This document shows, one piece after another, positions 8,628 to 16,507 of a stretch of DNA of 64,000 nucleotides. The first letter of the stretch is position 1; each line of letters starts with the position of its first letter. Origin of the DNA: SHLQ01 sp033344795 (lineage in GTDB: Bacteria > Actinomycetota > Acidimicrobiia > Acidimicrobiales > SHLQ01); contig JAWPMS010000001.1 in the NCBI GenBank assembly GCA_033344795.1, positions 1,612,001 through 1,676,000 of the forward strand, read 5' to 3'. The position numbers were made by a program, and so were the translations under genes. Under the pieces are notes generated by a model. It was not told where the DNA came from and ran no database searches. It saw only the letters and a list, made by a program, of their open reading frames with translations.

Positions 8628-8652
8628 TCTGGGATCAGATTGGAGAATCCTC

Positions 8653-9588
8653 TTGGCGAAAGAGCGTGTCGAGCGGGACGAAGAAGATCTTGTCCGGCTG
8701 TATCTCACAGATATCGGCCAGTACCCTCTGCTGACCAAGGACGACGAGGTCCGACTCGCGCAAGCGATCGAAAAGGGCGCCGAAGCTCGCGCCAAGATCG
8801 ATGAGCCCGGTGAGGTCACGCCAGCCAAACGTCGTGAGCTGAATCGCGACCTTCGGCGAGGTGAAGAGGCCGAGCGCACGTTCGTCCAATCGAACCTCCG
8901 TCTCGTCGTCTCGATTGCGAAGAAGTACCAAGCTTCGGGTCTGCCGCTCCTCGATCTGATCCAAGAGGGCAACCTCGGCCTGATGCACGCTGTTGAAAAA
9001 TTCGACTGGCGCAAGGGCTTCAAGTTCTCCACGTACGCCACCTGGTGGATTCGCCAAGCGATCACCCGCGGGATTGCGAACACCGGGCGAACGATTCGGC
9101 TTCCAGTGCACGCTGGCGACACCCTCACCCGTCTGCAAAAGGCGCGATCGCGCCTAGAGCTCAAGCTCGGCCGCCCAGCGACGCTTTCGGAGCTCTCCGC
9201 TGAGGTCGAACTCCCTGAAGACAAGGTGACCGAAGCGCTTCGATTCGCTGCTGAGCCCTTGTCGCTGTCGGAGCCACTTCGAGAGGACGGCGACGCCGAA
9301 CTCGGCGACGTGGTCGAAGATCGGTCGGCAGATTCACCATTCGAAGTTGCCGCCACGGCACTTCTGCCAGACGAGATCAGTCGATTGCTTTCACCACTCG
9401 ATGAGCGTGAGCGCGAGATTCTCAAACTCCGTTTCGGTCTCGACCGTGGTGAACCACGCACTCTTGAAGAGGTTGGAGAGCACTTCAACCTGACTCGGGA
9501 ACGAATTCGCCAGATCGAGGCTCGTGCGATGTCGAAGCTCCGTCATCCATCGAGCGATACAGGAGCCCGAGATCTGCTCGCTGTGTAG
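8653..9588 (+). CDS. RNA polymerase sigma factor, sigma-70 group 2 (SigB/HrdD-like)
   Basis: The 311-residue protein contains region 1.2 (about 10-45, LVRLYLTDIGQYPLLTKDDEV), the core-binding and -10-recognition region 2 (about 85-150, QEGNLGLMHAVEKFDWRKG followed by STYATWWIRQAI), region 3, and region 4.2 (about 268-300, TLEEVGEHFNLTRERIRQIE). It lacks the long acidic N-terminal region 1.1 and is shorter than a primary RpoD, so it is best read as an alternative group-2 factor acting on RpoD-like promoters. The start is TTG, supported by GGAGA six bases upstream. It stands alone, just before the selenocysteine tRNA. Confidence 0.92.
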   Translation: MAKERVERDEEDLVRLYLTDIGQYPLLTKDDEVRLAQAIEKGAEARAKIDEPGEVTPAKRRELNRDLRRGEEAERTFVQSNLRLVVSIAKKYQASGLPLLDLIQEGNLGLMHAVEKFDWRKGFKFSTYATWWIRQAITRGIANTGRTIRLPVHAGDTLTRLQKARSRLELKLGRPATLSELSAEVELPEDKVTEALRFAAEPLSLSEPLREDGDAELGDVVEDRSADSPFEVAATALLPDEISRLLSPLDEREREILKLRFGLDRGEPRTLEEVGEHFNLTRERIRQIEARAMSKLRHPSSDTGARDLLAV

Positions 9589-9592
9589 TCCT

Positions 9593-9688
9593 GGAGGTGT
9601 CTGAGTACCTGGTGGGCTCCCCCGCCTTCAAAGCGGGCGATACGGGCGATCCCCGTATGGCGGGTTCGATTCCCGTCCACCTCCGCCA
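9593..9688 (+). tRNA. selC: tRNA-Sec (anticodon TCA), selenocysteine tRNA
   Basis: The 96-base gene, including an encoded CCA, folds as a selenocysteine tRNA. The long acceptor stem pairs GGAGGTG with CACCTCC. The anticodon arm is CCCGC-CTTCAAA-GCGGG with anticodon TCA. An extended variable arm has six perfect pairs (TACGGG with CCCGTA) and the T-arm reads GCGGG-TTCGATT-CCCGT. The D-arm contains GAGTACC and GGGCTC halves. The size and long variable arm exclude an ordinary UGA suppressor. The genome therefore probably encodes selA, selB, selD and at least one selenoprotein, none of which is visible here. Confidence 0.93.
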
Positions 9689-10154
9689 AATCGTTGTTGC
9701 GGTCGCCGTGTTTGTCACCGCGACCGTCATGCTCACGTCGGTAGCGAACGGTTCTGCACGGCTGTTGTCATCAACGCCGTCCGATGGTGCTCGGCTGGAA
9801 GCCTTGGAGCTCATCGAATTCGAGTTCGATTCGTTGTTGATCGACCGTGGGGCACAGATCACGGTGACCCGTCTCGATGGAACACCCTTTGAGGTGACGG
9901 AGACGACCGTCGACGGCGCGAGGTTGCGCGCCGTTGGCCCAGGCTCACTGCCTTCTGGCAACTATTCGGTTGAGTACGAGGTGCAGTCGGCAGACGGAGC
10001 GATCAACGAGGGAGCCGTCCGGGTCTCGATCGAGGCGCCGGGCGACACGTTCAATGGCGGCTTGGTCGCGGTGATCGCTCTGGGTGCCGCAATGTGTGGG
10101 TTTGCTGGTCTCGTGTTCCGGGCAGACAAGAGGCGAAGGCCTCGCCACAGGTAG
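9657..10154 (+). CDS. CopC-like secreted/membrane-anchored protein; start overlaps tRNA-Sec
   Basis: The product is a signal-peptide-like helix (VVAVAVFVTATVMLTSVANGSA), a CopC-type beta domain (RLLSSTPSDGARLEALELI, then PSGNYSVEYEVQSADGA), and a C-terminal transmembrane helix with a basic tail. CopC-domain proteins bind copper outside the membrane, but the His expected right after the signal cleavage site is absent, so copper binding is doubtful. The best signal peptide needs ATG 9657, which lies inside the 3' half of the tRNA gene. The next usable starts, GTG 9708 and ATG 9729, give a truncated leader. Either the gene overlaps the tRNA or its 5' end was reshaped. Confidence 0.6.
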   Translation: MAGSIPVHLRQIVVAVAVFVTATVMLTSVANGSARLLSSTPSDGARLEALELIEFEFDSLLIDRGAQITVTRLDGTPFEVTETTVDGARLRAVGPGSLPSGNYSVEYEVQSADGAINEGAVRVSIEAPGDTFNGGLVAVIALGAAMCGFAGLVFRADKRRRPRHR

Positions 10155-10198
10155 ATTTGCCCTATCGTGCGGCCCATGGCCGACCACACCCTTTTCGC

Positions 10199-11038
10199 GT
10201 GATCGTGCACCGAGTCGAGTCGGCCGACGGACTCGGGCTTCACGTCGTGGAGAGCGGCCCAAGCAGCGGAACTCCGGTCGTGTTGGCTCACGGATGGCCG
10301 GACACCCATGAGGTCTGGCGACATCAGGTCGAGGCGTTGTCCACCCAGGGATACCGAGTGGTTACGTACGACCAGCGCGGGTTCGGTCGATCGGACCGTC
10401 CCACCGACGTTGCTGGATCTCACGTGTTCAAAGCGATGGTCGACATCGGTTCCATCCTCGATTCGCTCGAGATCGAGCGGGCTCACCTCGTGGGTCACGA
10501 CTGGGGTTCGGCTCCATGTTGGTTGGCGGCAACGTTCGCGGCTGAACGTGTGCTGTCGCTCACGTCGCTTTCGGTTGGACACCCGTCAGCCTTCCGGAAT
10601 GCCGGATTGGAACAGAAGCAGAAGAGCTTCTACATGTTGCTGTTTCAGTTCGTGGACATCGCTGAGGAGTGGTTGTCCGCCAATGATTGGGCGAACATGC
10701 AGCTGTTGATCGGTGATCCGGACAACTGGCCGCGGCGCAGGCGGGAACTGGAACGACCGGGTGCGTTGACCGCCTCGCTCAATTGGTATCGCGCAAACAT
10801 GTCTCCCGAGACACTCGTCGAACCTCCTCGCGATCTTCCCAAGGTTGCGGTGCCCACGCTCGGCGTGATCGGTTCGGATGACTGGGCGCTGCTCGAAACC
10901 CAGATGGTGAACAGCGCGGAGTATGTCGAGGAAGAGTTTCGACATGTGTCGGTGCCCGGCGCAGCGCACTGGCTGCAGACGGATCGGCCGGGCTACCTGA
11001 ACGACCTGTTGACCGAGTGGCTGGCTGGTCATGCGTAG
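10199..11038 (+). CDS. Alpha/beta hydrolase, epoxide hydrolase-like
   Basis: A 279-residue alpha/beta hydrolase. The oxyanion motif HGWPDT (31-36) and nucleophile elbow VGHDWGS (98-104), with Asp101 rather than Ser, are typical of epoxide hydrolases and haloalkane dehalogenases. The catalytic His is in GAAHW near residue 257. The HGWPD form favours an epoxide hydrolase over a dehalogenase, but the substrate is unknown. GTG 10199 begins VIVHRVESADGLGLHV; GTG 10205 is an alternative. Its stop overlaps the next start by 8 bases, so the two genes are probably cotranscribed. Confidence 0.8.
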   Translation: MIVHRVESADGLGLHVVESGPSSGTPVVLAHGWPDTHEVWRHQVEALSTQGYRVVTYDQRGFGRSDRPTDVAGSHVFKAMVDIGSILDSLEIERAHLVGHDWGSAPCWLAATFAAERVLSLTSLSVGHPSAFRNAGLEQKQKSFYMLLFQFVDIAEEWLSANDWANMQLLIGDPDNWPRRRRELERPGALTASLNWYRANMSPETLVEPPRDLPKVAVPTLGVIGSDDWALLETQMVNSAEYVEEEFRHVSVPGAAHWLQTDRPGYLNDLLTEWLAGHA

Positions 11039-12089
11039 GGGCCTTCTCGTACTCGTGGTCGCCCTCGTGGGGATGACAGCGTCACCAGCCTCGGCTCAAG
11101 ATGTCCCCGAGCTCGAGCCCGGAGTCGCCGTCTATGTTCCCTTGGTGGACTCGATCATCGTGGACGGGGACCTGTCCGATTGGTCCGGCCTCCCAACGGT
11201 GGTGACATCGACGGGACCTTCGCCTGCGCCGGATCCGTCCAATACCGGAAGCGTCACGTGGCAGATCGCCGCGGTTGGGGAGACGCTCGTCTTCTCCGCC
11301 ACGATCCCGGATGCGACGATCGTGGCCGGCGAGCACGGTGAGAACTATTGGAACGAGGACTCGCTCGAGTTGTACGTGAACTTCTCCGGCGATCTTCAGG
11401 CGTCGAGCTACGGATCTGGTATCGCTCAGATCACGTTCTCGCCGATCGACATCGGGAACACCGACCCCTCGGCTCTCACCATCACCGGAACGAACGCGTC
11501 CGACTTCACGATCTCGGGCTACGTCTTCGCCACGACGGACGGATGGGGAGTAGAGGTTGGGGTGAACCTCGACGGACTCGTCATTCCATCTGACCTCGGA
11601 GAGTTTGGACTGCAGGTACAGGCGAACGGTTCACGCGGGGGAGACCGCGACACAAAGCTCATCTGGTCGGCCGCAGATGTGGACGACTCCTCGTTCAACA
11701 ATCCGGCGGTATTTGGCACCGGGATCTTTCTCGACGATGCATCGGGAGCCGAATCCGATGAGGTCCCCGGCAACACGTCAGAGGATGCGCCAATCGATGC
11801 AGGAGGTGACTCGGAGCAATCTGATGCACTCGTGATCGATCCGTCGATCGACGCTCCGGTCGATGAGGTGATCACCGATGAGATAGGTGCTCCGCCGCTT
11901 GATCCTTCGGAATCAGGGAGTCGAGGGCTGCTCGTCGCTGCCGTATTCGCAGCAGCTGCAATCATGGCGGGCAGCTTCTTGTTCGAGTATCGACGAAGCG
12001 CCAAGGAGCAGAAGCGGGCGGCAGCGGAGAGTCACGGGATCGAGCAGCAGCTCGCGCTCAACCCGCCGGAACCAGACCGCGCCGAATAG
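11031..12089 (+). CDS. Secreted, C-terminally anchored protein with DOMON/CBM9-like domain
   Basis: The 352-residue product has a cleavable signal peptide (MRRGLLVLVVALVGMTASPASAQ), a beta-rich domain (about 35-235) beginning with the VDGDLSDWSG signature of CBM9-like/DOMON domains and containing YWNEDSLELYVNFSG, an acidic Ser/Asp-rich linker (about 240-295), and a C-terminal transmembrane helix (about 300-320) with a basic tail. CBM9-type modules bind sugars or other ligands, often in surface proteins. It is therefore a surface protein on a stalk, anchored at its C-terminus. Its ligand is unknown. The start overlaps the hydrolase stop. Confidence 0.75.
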   Translation: MRRGLLVLVVALVGMTASPASAQDVPELEPGVAVYVPLVDSIIVDGDLSDWSGLPTVVTSTGPSPAPDPSNTGSVTWQIAAVGETLVFSATIPDATIVAGEHGENYWNEDSLELYVNFSGDLQASSYGSGIAQITFSPIDIGNTDPSALTITGTNASDFTISGYVFATTDGWGVEVGVNLDGLVIPSDLGEFGLQVQANGSRGGDRDTKLIWSAADVDDSSFNNPAVFGTGIFLDDASGAESDEVPGNTSEDAPIDAGGDSEQSDALVIDPSIDAPVDEVITDEIGAPPLDPSESGSRGLLVAAVFAAAAIMAGSFLFEYRRSAKEQKRAAAESHGIEQQLALNPPEPDRAE

Positions 12090-12105
12090 ACGCGGGCACC
12101 GAAGG

Positions 12106-12948
12106 TCAGTCTCGTCCGATCGTGTTGACCCCGTCGGCCTCATCGAAGAGCTTCGGGTACGGCCTGCCGATTCCGATGAGCTGATGGAACAATGGCGTTC
12201 CGCGATCGATCACTTGTTGTGGAACGCCCGAGAGCTGGTCTTCCAGGGGGATCACAAACTTCGGTAGATACTCGATCAGGACCGCCGTTCGGTCATGGTC
12301 GGAGTTGTTGGGCATCGCGCAGTGCCACACCATCCCATTGAAGATGATCGCGTCACCCGGATCACCCGCCATGCGGTCGCAGTTCGCGTGGAAGGCCTCG
12401 CGGTCCTCCTTCTCGGGATAGAACAACTCACCCTGGGAGCCGGCGAGGAATGCGCTTGCGCCGGAGACCTCATTGAACGGGTCGAGTGGGATGGTGACCT
12501 GGAGGTTCAGCGGGAAGCTCGAGTTGATACGTGCCGGGAAGCCCTCTCGCTCGTACATGTCCCAATAGGGGTAGTCGATGTGAGGCTCCTGACCGGGTCC
12601 ACCTGGCAGCAGCCGGTTGGCGGCGATGGATCCGAGGTGAAACTTGTTGCCGAGAAACGCCGAGGTGATCTGCACGACCGCCTCGTGTTGGACCATGGTC
12701 TCGAAGATCTCTCCTTTGGCGAGCAGGTTCCAGACCCGTCGTTGCAAGTGGAGCTTGTCCTCGTTGGCACCTTGGAAGTGTGTCTCTTTGTCCCGATCCT
12801 TCGAGTAACCCATGATGAGTTCCCGAGCGTCTTGGACCGCCTCAGCGTCGAACGCGCGACGTATCACGACGGCGCCGGGACCCGTCAACAGCTCGTCGAT
12901 GATCTGCTCCATCTGCTCATCGAGTTTCGTGACATCTACTTCAAACAT
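12106..12948 (-). CDS. PhyH-family Fe(II)/2-oxoglutarate dioxygenase
   Basis: The 280-residue product belongs to the phytanoyl-CoA dioxygenase family. It shows the iron-binding facial triad as His123-x-Asp125 (PHIDYPYWD) and distal His209 (MVWHCAMP), with an Arg near 220 (DHDRTAV) suited to 2-oxoglutarate. Such enzymes hydroxylate, demethylate or halogenate small molecules. ATG 12948 has a perfect AGGAGG five bases upstream. It is third in the lacI-xylA-phyH arm, 18 bases after xylA, so it is under the same LacI-type control as the inositol operon. Oxidation or demethylation of the imported cyclitol or sugar is a reasonable guess, not shown. Confidence 0.85.
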   Translation of the reverse strand: MFEVDVTKLDEQMEQIIDELLTGPGAVVIRRAFDAEAVQDARELIMGYSKDRDKETHFQGANEDKLHLQRRVWNLLAKGEIFETMVQHEAVVQITSAFLGNKFHLGSIAANRLLPGGPGQEPHIDYPYWDMYEREGFPARINSSFPLNLQVTIPLDPFNEVSGASAFLAGSQGELFYPEKEDREAFHANCDRMAGDPGDAIIFNGMVWHCAMPNNSDHDRTAVLIEYLPKFVIPLEDQLSGVPQQVIDRGTPLFHQLIGIGRPYPKLFDEADGVNTIGRD

Positions 12949-12966
12949 TCGCACCTCCTGGGTGGG

Positions 12967-14298
12967 TCAGCGCACGCGTTCAATCGTGCGATTGATCAGG
13001 TTCTCGATCATCTCCTGTTGGCCGCTGACTGGAGTTGGATCGATGTTGTTTGCCAGCACCTCTGCATGGAGATCGGCCAGGCTCACCTCTCCGGCGAGGA
13101 TGCGCTGTCCCCGGTCGCTACCCCAACCCGAATATCGAGCTTCGACCAGCGAAGCGAGCTCGCCATCTTCGATCAGCGCGGCGGCGACCAGCAGGCTTCG
13201 GGCCATGGTGTCCATGGCGCCGATGTGCCCATGGAACAGATCGCTTGGATGCATGCTCTGGCGGCGCAGCTTCGTATCGAACATGAACCCGCCCGTCGTG
13301 AAACCGCCGCCGAGAAGGATCTCATACACGCCGAGGCTCATCTGTTCGACCGAGTTGGGGAACTGATCGGTATCCCATCCGAGTCGGTCGTCACCGCGGT
13401 TTGCATCCACCGATCCGAAGATGCCGTTGGTGACGGCTTGTTTGACCTCGTGGTTGAAGTCATGTCCGCTGAGCGTCGCGTGATTGACCTCGATGTTGAC
13501 CTTGATGTCGTTCTCGAGACCGTGATGCTGCAGAAACCCGTAGATGGTTGCCGAGTCGTAGTCGTACTGGTGTTTCGTCGGTTCTTGGGGTTTGGGTTCG
13601 AGCAGAATCGTTCCTTCGAACCCGATCTGCTTCTTGTAGTCGATCACCATGTGCAGGAACCGACCGAGTTGATCGAGTTCCTGGGCCATGTTCGTGTTGG
13701 CCAACATCTCGTAGCCTTCGCGCCCACCCCACAACACGTAGTTCTGGCCACCGAGTCGATGTGTGGCGTCGATGCAGTGTTTTACCTGGGCTGCCGCGTG
13801 CGCAAACACGTCAGGGTTCGGGTTAGTCGACGCGCCTGCCGCGTACCGCGGGTGCACGAACGCCTGGGCGGTTCCCCACAACACCTTTGTGCCCGTCTCG
13901 GCCATCTTGGCTTCTGCGTAGTCGACCATGGCGTCGAAGTTGGCGCAGCTCTCGGCGAACGTCTCTCCCTCAGGGGCGATGTCGCGATCGTGGAAACTCC
14001 AAAAGGGGATACCCAACTTCTGGAAGAACTCGAACGCCGCGTCCATCTTGAGACGGGCTGCGTCCATGGGATCCATCTCCGGGTTGAACCACGGCCGATC
14101 GAAGGTGCCGGTACCAAAGATGTCGGCGCCCACCCAGGCAAAGCTGTGCCAATAACACACCGCCATGCGCAACTGGTCCTCCATCGACTTGCCGAGAACG
14201 ACGCGGTCCTTGTCGTACCAGCGGAACGCGAAGGGATTGTCCGAGTCGGGCCCCTCATAGGCGATCGGGTTTTGCACATCGGTGAAGAAGTCGGACAT
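12967..14298 (-). CDS. xylA: Xylose isomerase family protein
   Basis: The 443-residue product has the length and catalytic set of group II xylose isomerases: WSFHDRDIAPEG with His103 and Asp106, LLEPKPQEPTKHQYD with Glu234 and Lys236, INIEVNHATLAGH-like metal ligands (NIEVNHATLSGHDF) and DANRGD. It interconverts aldoses and ketoses (D-xylose/D-xylulose, D-glucose/D-fructose) with divalent metals. There is no xylulokinase next to it. Instead it sits three bases after a LacI-type regulator and opposite an inositol operon, so its real substrate here may not be xylose. Confidence 0.9.
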   Translation of the reverse strand: MSDFFTDVQNPIAYEGPDSDNPFAFRWYDKDRVVLGKSMEDQLRMAVCYWHSFAWVGADIFGTGTFDRPWFNPEMDPMDAARLKMDAAFEFFQKLGIPFWSFHDRDIAPEGETFAESCANFDAMVDYAEAKMAETGTKVLWGTAQAFVHPRYAAGASTNPNPDVFAHAAAQVKHCIDATHRLGGQNYVLWGGREGYEMLANTNMAQELDQLGRFLHMVIDYKKQIGFEGTILLEPKPQEPTKHQYDYDSATIYGFLQHHGLENDIKVNIEVNHATLSGHDFNHEVKQAVTNGIFGSVDANRGDDRLGWDTDQFPNSVEQMSLGVYEILLGGGFTTGGFMFDTKLRRQSMHPSDLFHGHIGAMDTMARSLLVAAALIEDGELASLVEARYSGWGSDRGQRILAGEVSLADLHAEVLANNIDPTPVSGQQEMIENLINRTIERVR

Positions 14299-14301
14299 GT
14301 G

Positions 14302-15309
14302 TTAGGTAGCTCCCTTGGCTTTTGGTTTGCGCCCCGTCGAGGATCGCGTCACGAGACGGGGTTCGATGAGTTCGTGTCTGGCCTCTTCGCGGCCGGCGAG
14401 CCGCTCGGCGAGTAGGTCGATGGCGATGCGCCCCAATTGTCGACGAGGCTGATGAATCGTGGTGAGTGAAACGGTGCCGATGCTGGAGAGGATCGTGTTG
14501 TCATAGCCGACGACGGAGATGTCATCGGGAACGCGCACACCCAACTCCTGAAGTTTGGTCAGCACTCCGATCGCTGCGAGGTCGTTTCCTGCGAAGATTG
14601 CGGTGGGCGGTTCGTGTAGATCCATGAGCTGAGCAGCTCCAGCGGCACCCGCCTCTTCGTCGAAGGCACCTTCGACCACAATGGGCGCGAGGCCTCGTTC
14701 GAGCATCGCTTTCATGAAGCCATTCCGACGTTCGGGACCACTTGGCGCGACACCCGCATCGATGTGCCCGATTCGGGTGTGGCCGAGGTCGACGAGGTGG
14801 TCGACGACGAGACTGCCGCCGTGGTCTTCGTTGTTGTTCACCGTGTCGAAGAGGTCCGACTCGACGTACGTGCTCACGGCGACGGTGGGCGTCTGCGTGG
14901 CGAAACTCTCCAGGACCTCGGTGGACAGGCGAGCAGCCGCAAGCAACAAGCCGTCGGTGCGCATGTTCATGAACGCTTCGATCGCCTGAAGCTCACCTGC
15001 GTCACGTTTCCATCCCGAGCTGATGAGAATCTGCAGGTCTCGTTCGGCTGCGGCGGCAGCAGCACCCTCGGCCATTTCGGTGAAGAACGGATTGTGGAGG
15101 TCGTTGAGCATCACGCCGATCGTGTGCGTCTGGCCGCTCGCCAGATTTCGAGCCCAGACGTTCGGGCGATATCCGAGATCCTGGGCCGCGGCCAAGACCT
15201 TTTCTCGACTGGATTTGGACACGCGCGGTGAGTCCCGCATCACCAGTGATACGAGAGCTCGAGATACGCCAGCCTTGGCGGCGACATCGTCCATGGTTGG
15301 TTGGCCCAT
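14302..15309 (-). CDS. LacI-family transcriptional repressor of the cyclitol locus
   Basis: The 335-residue product has the standard LacI layout. An N-terminal helix-turn-helix and hinge (about 1-60, TMDDVAAKAGVSRALVSLVM, then LGYRPNVWARNLASG) is followed by a type I periplasmic-binding-like effector domain with HTRIGHIDAG, AIFAGNDLAAIGVL and VVGYDNTILSS. It should bind the two TAGAGCGCTCTA palindromes flanking its promoter and release on a sugar or cyclitol ligand. It is first gene of the minus arm and divergent from iolE. The ATG at 15309 is preceded by TATTGT eight bases upstream. Confidence 0.92.
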   Translation of the reverse strand: MGQPTMDDVAAKAGVSRALVSLVMRDSPRVSKSSREKVLAAAQDLGYRPNVWARNLASGQTHTIGVMLNDLHNPFFTEMAEGAAAAAAERDLQILISSGWKRDAGELQAIEAFMNMRTDGLLLAAARLSTEVLESFATQTPTVAVSTYVESDLFDTVNNNEDHGGSLVVDHLVDLGHTRIGHIDAGVAPSGPERRNGFMKAMLERGLAPIVVEGAFDEEAGAAGAAQLMDLHEPPTAIFAGNDLAAIGVLTKLQELGVRVPDDISVVGYDNTILSSIGTVSLTTIHQPRRQLGRIAIDLLAERLAGREEARHELIEPRLVTRSSTGRKPKAKGAT

Positions 15310-15317
15310 TGATTCGC

Positions 15318-15323
15318 ACAATA
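15318..15323 (-). promoter_or_regulatory. Candidate -10 element (TATTGT) of the lacI-xylA-phyH promoter
   Basis: On the minus strand TATTGT is 8 bases before the repressor ATG. The operator at 15344-15357 lies just upstream, around the expected -35 position, so the repressor could block its own transcription. Confidence 0.45.
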
Positions 15324-15343
15324 GCGAACGAATCTACTTTTGG

Positions 15344-15357
15344 GTAGAGCGCTCTAC
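15344..15357. promoter_or_regulatory. LacI-type operator O1 (perfect palindrome GTAGAGCGCTCTAC)
   Basis: A perfect 14-bp palindrome with the central CG typical of LacI-family operators lies in the divergent promoter region. A second copy with the same 12-bp core is at 15467-15478. Confidence 0.85.
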
Positions 15358-15466
15358 TTTCAACCACTGAACGTGAGATTGCAACGTCGCACTGTTCTCA
15401 TCTTTCCGCTCGGTTGCGCTTGACGAATACGACGGTCATCGGTAACTTGTGCCCATCGTCACGAGT

Positions 15467-15478
15467 TAGAGCGCTCTA
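15467..15478. promoter_or_regulatory. LacI-type operator O2 (TAGAGCGCTCTA)
   Basis: The second copy of the 12-bp palindrome core is centred 122 bp from the first. The pair could support repression by DNA looping over the divergent promoters. It sits about 60 bases before the iolE start. Confidence 0.85.
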
Positions 15479-15539
15479 CTCGAACGACACTCAGCAATGG
15501 GTGAAGCAAACAGCTGCAGCCGAGGTGAACGCGAGAACT

Positions 15540-16433
15540 ATGGGATTCATGGATCGAATGGCCACCGCGCCGATCTCTTGGGGGATCTGCGAGGTGCCGG
15601 GATGGGGCATTCAATTGCCCGTCGACCGCGTTCTTTCGGAGATGTCGCAGATGGGATTTCCAGCGACCGAGTTGGGCTCCGAGGGTTATCTCCCCTCCAA
15701 CCCGAATGAGCTCCGCTCGGTTCTGGATGCCCATCAGCTCGAATTGCTCGCCGCCTTCGTGCCGCTGATCGTCCACGACGCCGACGAAGCTGCAGAAACC
15801 CTTCGCCAGGCCACCGACATGGCAGCCAGGTTGCGCGAGCTGGGAGCGACCTACTTCAACACGGCGCCCGTCACCACGTGGGATTGGGCGCCTCGCCGAG
15901 AACTTACCGATGCCGAGTGGGCGCATTCGATGGACATGTTCGCCCGCATCGAAGAGATCACCAACGCCCACGGGCTCATCCAGGTGCTCCACGAGCACGT
16001 CGGCACCATCGTCGAGACAAAAGAAGAGATTCAACGCGTCGTCGACAACAGCGACATCGCCTTCGTGCTCGACACCGCCCACTTCGCCGTCGGTGGGTAC
16101 GACCCGGCCGACTTCGTCCGAGATCACGCCGACCGCGTTGGCCTCGTGCACATAAAGGACTGCGACCTGGCGGTCGCGAAACGCCTGAACGACGGAGAGA
16201 TCACATTGATGGAGGCGGTTCAGTCCGGAATCTTTCCGACGGTCGGTCGAGGTGACCTCGACATGGATAGCGTCATCTCGGTACTCGAAGCATCTGGGTA
16301 CACCGGCTGGTACGTGCTCGAACAAGACATCGCAATCACGGGAGCAGAACCTGCGCCCGGTGAAGGACCAATCGAAGACGTGCAACAAAGCGTCGACTAT
16401 CTCAGGGGACTCGAAGTGCGTCTCGCCGCGTGA
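15540..16433 (+). CDS. iolE: Inosose dehydratase-like sugar phosphate isomerase/epimerase (IolE/MocC)
   Basis: This TIM-barrel protein of the AP-endonuclease 2 superfamily begins with the ATAPISWGICEVPG-type motif of IolE/MocC proteins. Later it shows LHEHVGTIVET, FVLDTAHFAVGGYDP and LVHIKDCD, which carry the metal-binding Glu, Asp and His residues. In inositol breakdown IolE dehydrates scyllo-inosose to the dione used by IolD; MocC is the rhizopine-pathway relative. The frame opens at 15414, upstream of operator O2, but homology begins near ATG 15540. ATG 15549 is a close alternative. It is the first gene of the 18.6-kb plus-strand locus. Confidence 0.82.
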   Translation: MGFMDRMATAPISWGICEVPGWGIQLPVDRVLSEMSQMGFPATELGSEGYLPSNPNELRSVLDAHQLELLAAFVPLIVHDADEAAETLRQATDMAARLRELGATYFNTAPVTTWDWAPRRELTDAEWAHSMDMFARIEEITNAHGLIQVLHEHVGTIVETKEEIQRVVDNSDIAFVLDTAHFAVGGYDPADFVRDHADRVGLVHIKDCDLAVAKRLNDGEITLMEAVQSGIFPTVGRGDLDMDSVISVLEASGYTGWYVLEQDIAITGAEPAPGEGPIEDVQQSVDYLRGLEVRLAA

Positions 16434-16507
16434 CCGACGGTCAATTGGCGAATTGCTCATCTAGTGTCCGGGAACACAAAAAGAAAGCCCACCAGGAGGG
16501 GAACACA

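Noticed and set aside
9597..9656. N-terminal extension of the CopC-like protein through the tRNA
   Set aside because: The bases are the 5' half of tRNA-Sec, so the translated extension is not real.
12967..14298. Reading the locus as a plain xylose utilisation operon
   Set aside because: No xylulokinase is present, while iolC, iolB, iolD, iolE and iolG dominate; xylA is only one accessory member.
12295..14415. A 706-codon open frame on the plus strand opposite phyH and xylA
   Set aside because: It is antisense to two clearly conserved genes, has no recognisable domain, and arises from codon bias in GC-rich DNA.
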